A DNA stretch of 64,000 nt, taken from contig OU744454.1 in the NCBI GenBank assembly GCA_916610825.1, forward strand, positions 3,371,821 through 3,435,820. The letters run 5' to 3'. The notes beneath the pieces are model-generated. The model had not been told where the DNA came from. It worked only from the letters and a program-made list of their open reading frames with translations, and did not search any database. Source of the DNA: Haliclystus octoradiatus (Eukaryota > Cnidaria > Staurozoa > Stauromedusae > Haliclystidae). Position numbers and translations under genes: made by a program. Below are positions 24,101-36,100 of this stretch, in pieces. Each line of letters begins with the position of its first letter. Position 1 is the first letter of the stretch.

Positions 24101-27100
24101 GTTACAAAATACGAAGTAACCGTAATGAACGCTGATGAACCAACTTTGCCTGTCACAAAACGTACAACATCAACTACAACAGCTTTTCTAACCGGTTTAC
24201 AACCAGATACAAATTATAAAATATTTGTCGTACCATATAGTGGTGATGTTGCTGGTCCTCCATCTGTTGATTTACTCACAAAAACACCAGCTGATTGTAA
24301 GTGTAAAATATCCTAATAATGATTTTTATGATACACACATCGGTGTCACGTTGAGTTTGGTTTACAGCGCATGTCCGTGATTGTCAGGCATGAAATTGTT
24401 CAGTCTTTTAGCAGATTTCAGTCTTTTGATGCTTCTGCCAGGGATTGAACCCAGTACCCTTCTGGCCGAGGTCCAAAACCCTATAAAAAACGCTTGCTTT
24501 CAAATCTCTTCATGGCCTAGCCCCTGTATATCTGAAAGAATTGTTAGAGGTTTATAATCCTCCAAGATGTCTACGTTCCACATCCAAAAACAATTTATAT
24601 GTCTGTTCAAGTAATTTTAAAACTTATGGGGACCGTTCCTTTTCTGTGGCAGCACCGTTATTATGGAATAATATGCCTGATGATTTGAGATCTTGTATTT
24701 CAATATCATATTTTAAACGCATGTTAAAAACTTATTTATTCCAGAAAGCGTTTAATGAATACTGCTAACAATATATATTGTACAATTGAATAGCTAATTT
24801 AATTTTTAATTTTTAGATGGTTTAGATGTCTTAGATACTGTTTTACTTTCTCAGTTCCTTATAGTTTCATTTAATTTAAATTTGTAAAGCGCTTAGAGCT
24901 TTTTTGATATAAGCGCTATATAAATGTATATATTATTATTATTATTATAAGGCACTTTCATGGTACAAACGCCCGTACAAATGCCAATTAAACAAACCAC
25001 AATATTCTCTATCGTAAATTATTCTGACGCGCAGCCTATATACTTGCTTAATATTTCAATGCAGCACTCCGCTTGCATTTAACTCTTGATTTTCGATTGC
25101 GTTAATTTTAAATCTTATGCATTTGATTTCTTCTCCAGTCCCTTCGATATCTCCAACTGGGTTTTCACCTGGTCCAATTACTGACAATTCTGCACTTTTC
25201 CGTTGGGTACCATTAACCAAAACTGAAGCTAATGGTGTTGTTACTGGTTATGAATTAAGAGTTCGAATTGCTGGAGAAAAGGATTCAAGCAAAACTATCT
25301 CAATTCCTGTAAGTATATTCTCAATTATGATATTTTGTGATTATTTTTTATTTGGTTAATAGGTCGTTTGAAAGTAATGTGAACCGCTTCTATTGGTAAG
25401 GTGTTACACCGGACTCGACCTTCTCGAACCGGACTGTTAGACGAAGCCATCATGTCCTGATAAATGTGCCTCGTTAAGTTTCTGATAAAATGAATTACAA
25501 ATCAAAACAAATTTTAAATCGATTGTCGGATAGAATTACCCTGGTTACAAAATGTTTTAATTTAAAATTCCGAAAAAATGTTACAAAAGTTCTGGTATTT
25601 GATGACATGAATTTCAATTTTTTGAAAATAAAAACAAGTTTGAAATCCAACAAAGTTAACAACTGTAAATAAAAATAAACATTATTAATAATTAAAACGT
25701 TGTGTAAATCTGGTTTCATTTCATAATTAATGTCAAACTGTTCTGTTCTTACAATAGGGCCCAGCACGCGAATACATGCTGGCTGGCTTAGATCCAGGCA
25801 AAGATTACATTGTAAGATTAGCTGCGGTCACATCTGCTGGTGCGGGACCATTTGGAACTCAATTGAAAATCACCACAAAGGCCGCAACAGGCGGAAAAGG
25901 TTAGTGGATTCTGAGGTTGATAAATCCGATTACAATAATCCGAATCCGATAACAATAATCCGAATCCGATATTTTATAATTAAATTTGCTTTTAAGTGAT
26001 TCAGTTTCTTTGTTCGGTTTGTTTGCTCATTAAAAATACGATAGTCCGTGCCGTGTTCATATGAATGTTTTTGAAGTCTGATTGATAAAAATATAATTTC
26101 TCGGATTCCTCCAAAAACCTGATTTCTTCGTTTCTCTATCAGGTTCAGATCAATGGAGAGTGAAAGTGCGTGTCACATGTATGTGAGATTGCTCAATGTT
26201 TATATTTACGCAAGAGCCTTTCCGTTTATTCACGCATGTAATTTGCGATCATCAGACTTTTCTTTGTCCAATTTCGATTTGGTTTTACTCGATTTATACA
26301 TTAGTATTTGCTAACATTCAGCGATGTTTCTTTGGAATAAATTTTGTGATTTATAAGGCTATATAGTCAAATGAGTCAATCTAGCAATTATTCAAATCAT
26401 TACCTTTTTTGTTTCTTGTAGTTCCCAGTGCTCCGTTGAACTTCCAAGGCACCCCATTAGTCAATGACCCTGGTGTCGTTACATTGTCATGGCAACCACC
26501 TCTTGAACCAAATGGTGCAATTCTCCGTTATTCGATTGTTAAAGTTACAACAACAGGGTCATGGACTGAAATGACAACAGCAGGAACGACATTAGCAATG
26601 AATGTATCCACATTTGCTCTTGATTCTAATCACGTGATACAAATATTTGCAACGAATCAATTTGGTGATGGAACGAAAAGTATACCTATCACGGTCACGA
26701 CTTTATCAGGTACAACAAATTATCAAATATCAAATTTTAAAAATTTCAAATATAATTCAAAATACATACATGTTTTTGTTAACTAACTTGATGTAGACTC
26801 GATGTTGATTTTATTGTTGTTAATTTTGTTTCAGAAACAAGTTTGCCCAAAGCACCGACCGGTCTTAACATTAACCCGACAAAATCATCCATGACTATTT
26901 CATGGTTACCTCCTAAGGACGAAACAACGGTTATCCGCCGTTACAATGTTATCGTTCGTAAAGCTTCGACAAATGAATTGTTATTTTCAACTCCCGTCAA
27001 TGGAAGAAAAAATACGTTTATACATATTACTGATAAAATTGGTAAGTAGTTTAGCAATTGAATATATTTTTAATATGCTATGGTACTCTCCGATTCAAAC

Positions 27101-30100
27101 TGCATGGTTCTGATCGGGGTGCTTTTGTCAATTTGAAAACAGTGGTGCCATTTGTATATTTGGGAACTTGAATATTCTTCTTCTTAATCTTCAAAAATGC
27201 ATGATTTTGACTTTTTGTCTCAAAATTCCCCTAAATATGTCTCAAAAAAAAATTTTATGATGTTTTTCACAGAAAGGGCATCATCAACGGGTCTCAACTT
27301 TTGAGTACATTACATGTATTAACTCCTTTTTTTTGTCTTTGTTTATTTGCACTAAAGAACCCGGCATGGCGTACGATGTTTCAGTTGTAGCTGTAAACAA
27401 ACTTGGCTCAAGCTCATCAATTAAAGGTTCAGTTACAACCCTAAAAAGTAAGTTGTATTTTTGAATGACAGGAAGCAGAAATCTATTCGAATCATGGCTA
27501 TGTGTAGGATTCCAACTGTAAATAATCTACTTTCTCTTTCTGTTCAATATCGGCATATAGGTTCACAACTTAATCCTATATCAATTACATATTATTATCT
27601 TTTTATTTTCACAATCATTAGAAAAGTTAACCATTGTAATTGCACATTTATTTAATTATAAAGTCGACTCTTCGTTCATCTTCCATGATTTTGACCTTTT
27701 ACAAAATTTAAGATTTTTTTCAAAACGACGTCTACCTTTTACACCTTGAATAAATAATTTATACCTAATTTATAAAAGAATAAATTATATTAAATTATAA
27801 TAAATTAATAGTTAATAACATTTATTAATTCTATTTTGTTTGTTTGTTTGATTAAATTGTTATTGTATTTTTAGATGATGCAACTTCAATTGTCCGCCAA
27901 TCATTATCTGTTGGTTCTCATTTTGCGGCATTTAACTGGACGGATACATTACAAACAATGGCTCCTGCTTATTTTATTAAATTCTATCGTTTAAATGCAC
28001 TTGGCGAACGTCTTATGGAAGTTGTACCAGCAACTGGAAATAATTTTATTGTTCGTAGTTTGAGACCATCTACACAATATGCATTTTATATTCGACGTAG
28101 CTATGAAACATCATTCCCTGACATGCCGTTTGTTGTTATAACTACGAAAGCAGATTGTAAGTAAATTATTTTTAAACAAACTTAATATTTTATATTTTAA
28201 AATGAAATTAATAACTATTTTTTGCGTGTTTTATCATTCCGTATCATATATACGAGTCCTGGATAGAAGGTTGATACCATAGAATTAATCCTGAGGCAAA
28301 ACATTTCATTATCAGGTGCTATAAATTCAACAAGATTGACAGGCTGGGGCCAAATACAAACCCCCTATGAAATACGCCCATCTAGGTACTTGCCCCTTAG
28401 TGTTTTATACTCATATACACCACAGGCTTACTGAAGTTGACTTCGATATACTATTTAAAATCGTGTGTGTATTTTCAGCAAATTGAATTTTTAAATTTGA
28501 AATTTTTATACAAGTTTGACATCAATATTTGAATTTAAAGTTTAAACAGTTTGAAATTTGAATCCATCAAAATTTATGTAAAATACAATAATTTTTAGGA
28601 TTTTGTTTACCATATTCTTTTTATTTACCTGCATTATCTAATCGTTAATCTTGTTTATTTCCCAGCTCCCTCTGCCCCTCTTGATTTGACTGCCCGGATG
28701 TTTGGGGATACTTGGATTGATCTTAGCTGGCAGGCCCCTTATTGGCCAAGTGGTAAAATCATTAATTACAAGATCATTTATTCGACTGATAATACTGAAG
28801 AATTTGCTAAAAGACCATCTATTAAGACTATTGGTAAGTCAATTTGAATGTATACAATACATGTACACTGAACCTTAAAATTAATGGCAGAGTGTAACGG
28901 AATATTATATTGTATATAATTATTTTGGTAAACCCACCAAATACTTCGCCTCGAATGTTATATTATTGAATGAATAAAATTTAGAACAAAATAACTCTTT
29001 TGCATTCTTTCTTTTCTACAACGCGAGGACCTTTATGGGAGCAAAATTTACTGATAATAAATACTTTTATCATTTCTGTAAATTTTGAAAGATTCTGAAA
29101 AGTAGTACCTTATCAAATCTAAATCTCGTTGTCTTTAATATGATCCTGTAGCCACTTGCAAAGTTTAACTATCTTAAATGTTTTATTTTTAATAGACGGT
29201 AGTATGGTGTACAATTTAACTGGACTAACAGAAGGCACACGTTATTATTTTAATGTGTTAGCCATTGGAGTTGCTGGAGCAGGAGCTTTGTCATCAACAT
29301 TGGCTACATCAACTGGTAAGTGCCACATGACCTTGTAGACTATAGGTCTCTATCTACCAAGACCGAGCTGGCTCTATAGTAACATGAAAGAGTTAACTAG
29401 GTTTGTCGAATTGACTTTTGTCAATAAGAAGAGATTGTTTTAATAGAAATTGACTAATTGTACAATAAAAACTAATTGGAAAAGCATCCGACTCTTGGAC
29501 CACAATTATTTATGTGTTACTTATGTATCAATCAAATTTTGCAAACCATGGTCTTGCCTCATTCGATAACGGTCCTCAACTTCACGCAGACGCTTCGGCG
29601 AGGCGTCTGCTTGGAGAAGAGGGTCGTTATGAAATGAGGCTAGTCATGGCTTATGGAAAAATAGACAAAAGACCAAGGTACTCAGCCAATGAGAATACGA
29701 AACCATGTTAGACCGTGTTATAAGCTGAAGCTCCTTATCCAAAATTGCTAACATTATTTCAGAGCTCTGTCATTTTTCTTTTTAGCTAGTTCCGGCGGTA
29801 TTATTGTTCCTGGTGGACTTTTACCACTCGGAGGCGGTAAGTAAAACTCCTATCAAAGATATTGCAATCATTCGCAGCATTGTAAATGAAAAAGTTTGTA
29901 AATATGCGGAAACAGGAATGCGAGAATGGGGTAGGTTTCGGTAACAGGGATTTTGTCAAAAATAGTCGCGGGAAACGGGAATTCAAAATCAATAAAAGGG
30001 GAATTTGTGTATCACTTTTCACTTTTATTTCGTTCAAAATGAGAGATAAACTCGTTTTTCGATGTATAAAGTTGGAAATTTAGATCAAGGTCATGCCCAG

Positions 30101-33100
30101 GTCATGTTCGTTGGTCTTATAGCTTTCATCGCAAATATCTGATTTTAACGAATTAATCACTAATTTTGCAAACGGTAATTGCACAATGTCATGGCATGGG
30201 TGAAACGTGAATTTAAAAAATATTCACCCGTGAAAATTTTAAACTTTCTTGCAAGCAAACATGAATGACGTTGTTCTTTTCCTCAATTCAACAGGGGCTG
30301 GTGGAATCGCAGCAAATTTGTGGTGGATTATTTTGGCAATTATTCTATTGATTTTATTATTGTTACTGTTGCTGCTTTTAATCTACTGTTGCTGCTGCTC
30401 GGCTGGTGGATGTTTGTGTTGTCAAAAATGGTGTCCATGTTGTTGGTCTTGTTGGCTAGTCTGTTGTTTACCATGTTTGATCTGCTGTTGCCCATGTTGT
30501 TGCAGCAAACATAAGAAAATGAAGTAAGTTTGATACGATCTGATTCATAGATTAATCAGATGAATCGTGTAAAATAATTTTCGAAGTTATGATGATTCTG
30601 ATATTGCTAGGAAGAGGGCACCATTTTAAAATGACTGATAATAGCGGTCGAACAATACCCTAACAAACGAACCCCGGTGAGGGACTGGGGGCTTACCATA
30701 CATCGACTGTACGGGGACGTGCCATTTTAAGGGGTGCCTTTTCCAGATTCTTGACGAAATTTTATTATGTCAATTAAGAGATTTTCAAAAAATTTAGAAC
30801 TTTTCCTTTGTTTTGCTCTTAAAAACATGAGGTTTCATCATTCTCATTTGCTGTGAAATTTTTACGGTTTTCCTCTATTTTTGAAAATGGCACACCCCCG
30901 TCAAAAAAGTATCGAAGTGCCCCCCCCCCCCGGAATCGAACTGGCTTTATATCTTTCTTCAGTGGTTACGAAGGTTGGATCTGAAATGTAACATACTAAC
31001 ATGTCCGGGTAATACAATATGAGAAGTGCTAATATGGTATAATAAAAGAAGTGATGTTAAAGGATTTTTTCTATTAAGCTAGCTGTTCGCAGTCTACTAC
31101 TTGCTACTATGGTGTAAGATTTCAACGAATTGTAGTTCCTTCCAGGGTCTGACAAAAGTAGGAATCCTACAATCATAGATTTCGGAAGGCTAGAACAAAT
31201 TCAATATAAAATTGATAATTTTATGATTTTTTGGTCAAACCTCTACAAATATTTCAGAAGAAAATGTTGATATGCCTATAGGATACCAGAAGGAGGAACC
31301 ACTTGTCGGCACATGGTTGCTTCTATCTATGACAGACTGTTTTGTACTGGTCACATAATTATCTGATCCAGTCATCAAGATTTCATATGGTCTGAGAATA
31401 TCGTACATTATATACTTTAAGCGGGGATACTTTATACGGGGACGTGCCATTTTAAGGGGTGCCTTTTCCAGATTCTTGATGAAATTTTATTATGTCAATT
31501 AAGAGATTTTCAAAAAATTTAGAACTTTTCCTTTGTTTTGCTCGTAAAAACATGAGGTTTCATCATTCTCATTTGCTGTGAAATTTTTACGGTTTTCCTC
31601 TATTTTTGAAAATGGCACACCCCCGTCAAAAAAGTATCGAAGTGCCCCCCCGGAATCGAACTGGCTTTATATCTTTCTTCAGTGGTTACGAAGGTTGGAT
31701 CTGAAATGTAACATACTAACATGTCCGGGTAATACAATATGAGAAGTGCTAATATGGTATAATAAAAGAAGTGATGTTAAAGGATTTTTTCTATTAAGCT
31801 AGCTGTTCGCAGTCTACTACTTGCTACTATGGTGTAAGATTTCAACGAATTGTAGTTCCTTCCAGGGTCTGACAAAAGTAGGAATCCTACAATCATAGAT
31901 TTCGGAAGGCTAGAACAAATTCAATATAAAATTGATAATTTTATGATTTTTTGGTCAAACCTCTACAAATATTTCAGAAGAAAATGTTGATATGCCTATA
32001 GGATACCAGAAGGAGGAACCACTTGTCGGCACATGGTTGCTTCTATCTATGACGGACTGTTTTGTACTGGTCACATAATTATCTGATCCAGTCATCAAGA
32101 TTTCATATGGTCTGAGAATATCGTACATTATATACTTTAAGGAATCACATCTACTAGCTGAACCAATCTCTCTCAAATATAACAACTATCGTATACTAGT
32201 ATTAACATTTGATTAATTCTTTCATTTCGTCACGTAGGAAACACGAACAACATTTATACGTTGCTGCACCTGTAGGTGGAACTGGATCAATTGCGTCATC
32301 TACATATCACGCTAATGGTTATGCGTCAAACGCCGCCAACGGTTATGCAGCAAACGCCAATGGTTATGCGTCGAATGCTAACAATTACTCATCAAACACT
32401 AATACCTACTCGTCAAATGCTAACGGTTATTCGTCAAATGCAAATGGTTATGCGTCAATGGAATCCAAGTCATCAAAACGGCAAGATGCTCCTCCTGATC
32501 TTTGGATGACGACAGGAAATAGTAACAATATAGAGATGTCAACACTTCGCTCTAATGGTGGACTTGATCTTACTTTACAATCTGGTGCAACACCATCTAT
32601 AAGGTACTTAATAAGTCTCAATCGACAGACTATAGCTAAGGGGTGATTCAGAAATTGACCCTGTGTCTGACCCTTGACCTATAGTCCCATTAAACATCCT
32701 TATGTCATCAAACGTGGAAGTGAAAGTTTACCTCCTGGTCAAAAAAGCCTTCGAAACCCAATTCTTGTTACAAGGCGCTCCATCCATTGCCTCTCATTGT
32801 TGTTACCCGGGTATAATTTCCATTGCGCTTCGGTGGGGTCGCACAAAAGAATCCCGGGCAGGATGAACATTCACATCTATCACGAAAAAGATACCAAATA
32901 ATTTTGTCAAAGTCTCTACTGATCATCTCAATTATTTATTTTCTAGGTCTTCATCTCATAGTTTGAATAAATCAGCTTACATGGGTGGCGCTTCAGGTAA
33001 CTATTCAATTCAATCTAATTGTATTGGTTTAAAACAGCTGTTTGTCCCTCTGCTGAATTAATTTTGTGATCCTTCATTTTCGGGGACTGCGATACTCACA

Positions 33101-36100
33101 AGTCACAACCTTTCCCTTCTATGTTGAAAATTTTTAATTTCTTTGTTATGCACATTGATAACTGATAGTTAATGATGGCGAATCCGTTTTAAAACCCTGA
33201 ATATATTCTGACCTCATTGTATTTGACTATCGTTAATATTTCATACATTTTTTCGGTTATTTGTTGTAGGAATCAAAGTTGCTGTACCAGGAGATTCAAC
33301 TTTCATCTCTTACAAAACAAGTCTCCAAGATTATTGTCAAAAGATCGGATGGTTACCTGCTGTTTACTCTACTCAACAATACAAAGGGGGTTATACTGGA
33401 ACATCAACATTTGCAGGACAAAGTTTCTCTAGCGGTACTGATTACGGATCAACAAGGATCGATGCGGAACAACGGTCCGCCTTTGCGGCACTTATGAGCC
33501 TTAACGCTGTCATGGGTGCAAGTAAATACAACGCTGCTGGTAAGCTGTTACATACTATTATTTAGATTTAGATGACATTATGTTATTATCCGATGTTTTA
33601 AATTTATCCTTCAAGTTAATTATTATTTAGATTTAGACGACATTTTATGATTATTCGATTTTAATTTCTTGTGTTTTCTTTCCTCAGCCAATATTGCTGT
33701 TCCAAGCCCTGGTGAATCATCGTTCATTTCATATAAATGCAGTTTACATGATTTCTGCCAACAATGTAATATTTTACCGCCAAGATTTACAACTTCTAAA
33801 CAAGGAGGAATGTACGCTTCTCAGGTGAGACATTGAAAATTAGAAAGGCTTTGAATGACTAATTGAACTGAGAATAGTACTCTGCATCAGCGGATTATTG
33901 TTTTCAATCTTTATCTGATATATGTGATTGAAAACTCGATATCGGATTGAGTTATCTATATTGCTATATTGCTCGTTTGTTTAGGTTCAAGTTGGCAGTC
34001 ACACATTTAGCATGGATGGCGTATTAACTTCTCGTCAAGATGTTGAACAACAAGTGGCATTCGCTGCGTTGAAAGGTCTTTGTATGAATGAAACTGGTGC
34101 TACTTATAACCCTACTGGTAAGTGTAAAAAAGATAAATTAATTTAAGGCAGGGCGTACAGAGCCATCTATTTATAAGAGTTGGACAATCAAGTTTTGAGG
34201 CTCGAAAATCGTCATTTTCGTTCCATTGAAAACGAGGTTTTGCTTTTGAACAAAAAGTTTTTGAATTCATGGTACTATTTTCGCGGGCTTTGTTCAAATT
34301 TTGCGACCCTGGGTTTAACGGAGCGAAAATAATGTTCATAAAATCATGTGACTGGCATCTGTCCAATGGGAGTCGAGAGCGCTCTACTCTAACGAGGACT
34401 GTATTGGAATGACGACAATATATTTTATTCACGTTAGTTAGTTGTATACTGTATTCTGCAGTTGAAGTGAACAATGTTTATGTTCATGCTGCACAATGAT
34501 ATTCAGATTTGCATTGGAGATTTGCAAATTCCAAACTATAATCTAAATAAAAATGTAATTAACTATAAATTTAATTGTGTGTATACTTTTTATGATGTAT
34601 GAGCCGTTGAAATTATGCTACCAAGTGCTATTATGTAGATGGTGGCTTAAAAACATCTCAATAAATGCTGATTGATTAAAAAATATTTTACTTACTGATT
34701 TGTATTTCAATTAATTGTTAGCTTGCTTCACTGTTGCTGGACCTAATTCGCCTCGTTTTGTCTCATTCAAAAGTAGTCTAGAAGAATTCTGCCAACAGTA
34801 TAAATTACCACCACCACAATACATTACAACTCAAACTGTACAAGGCTATTCTTCAAAATTAAAATTCGGTGGTCTATTTTTTCAAAGTAATGATTATCTA
34901 CCAACAAGGCTCGAAGCTGAACAGCATGCTGCGTTTGAAGCTCTCCAAGGACTTGGTTTACTTGAATCTAGCGTTCAATTCGGATCTGGTGACACGGAAA
35001 GAATTGGACATGGTAGCAGCCTATCAATCAATAGTACTGGACAAACTCGTATTGGTGGAGGATCTCGTTATGGTGAGTGATAACCTCTTTATTATAATTA
35101 TATCTGAGAGAGTTGTAGGTTATTAATATCATAGTTATATGAAGACATGTGACGTTACTTGAAAAAACTCTATTGAAAGACTTGAGATACGAAAGCACTA
35201 AGAAGGTTGTAATAGTATCATATTTTCACACGTACAGGATCTAAAGATGTTTCTAAAATTTGCTCTAGTTTTATTTAAATTTTTTTGACCTGAATTCAAG
35301 TTAAAAAATTTTCTTTATTTCTTTTTCTTTTTAAAATACAGGATTGTCAGTTAGCAAACATACGTTGTTCTGATTGGCCCCATGCTTTAATTGTACTTCC
35401 GGCTTGTGTATAAAAACTTACTCCAAATCGAGGCTTCAAAGTTTGAAAAATTTAGGAAGCCTGGGAAAAATCAACCTTTGTTAAAATATTCCTGTCTTCA
35501 CTCGTGACTCGCAAATGTTTGTTATAGGTTAATGATTGAAATGTATTATAATATTAATCCAAAATTACCTTTCCTACCATTCCAGGTTCTTCATCTCAAC
35601 TAAGTCAATCTTCTCATACGTCAGACTCATTCGCCTATCGTCAACAACCGCCAATGCCGCGTTCACAGTTTGGTGGTTCAAGTGATATAACCAGTGGTTA
35701 TGCCTCTGCTGATGGTGGTGTGAACGGTCACACACGACTTACAACATCGTATTCTACTGGTGGTACACCGTCTCGACTTCGTTCTAGTTCATTTGATACA
35801 GGCGGAGATGCTAGCCCACGTACTAATCATCATCAACGAAGTTTTTCATCTTCAACCTCATATCAACAGACAAATGTTCGAAATGTGCAATCTAATGGAC
35901 GTGCACACGAGTCAAACAAAGTTGGTCAGCATTACAGGGTATGGATATTTATGTTTCAATCTAACTCATATTTATATAATAATATTTGAACTGATTTATT
36001 TTGTCCTAAATTGTTATGTTTTGTTAATTTCATTACATTCGAACATTTGGGTAAATGTTTCAATTAAAAAAACGAATTGAAGGGTCTTAATACCTTACTC

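Larger units (their letters stand above)
21539..29315 (+). other. Eight fibronectin type III domains
   Basis: FN3-1 (residues about 418-534), FN3-2 (535-627), FN3-3 (628-726), FN3-4 (727-830), FN3-5 (831-926), FN3-6 (927-1025), FN3-7 (1026-1119), FN3-8 (1120-1215). Most show the conserved Trp of strand B (AWQQP, SWPAP, NWNAP, RWVPL, SWQPP, SWLPP, SWQAP) and the L.P.T.Y motif of strands E-F (LDPSTSYSIRLQAVN, LTEGTRYYFNVLAI). FN3-2 and FN3-3 are close in sequence (NLTPDTSYKFWVVPYNGN and GLQPDTNYKIFVVPYSGD), pointing to tandem duplication. DCC and neogenin have six, protogenin five. Confidence 0.8.

Noticed and set aside
31235-32185. Pair of identical minus-strand open frames (about 70 residues)
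   Set aside because: Both are the same segment of the 720-bp tandem duplication and run through a MITE; no coding signal.
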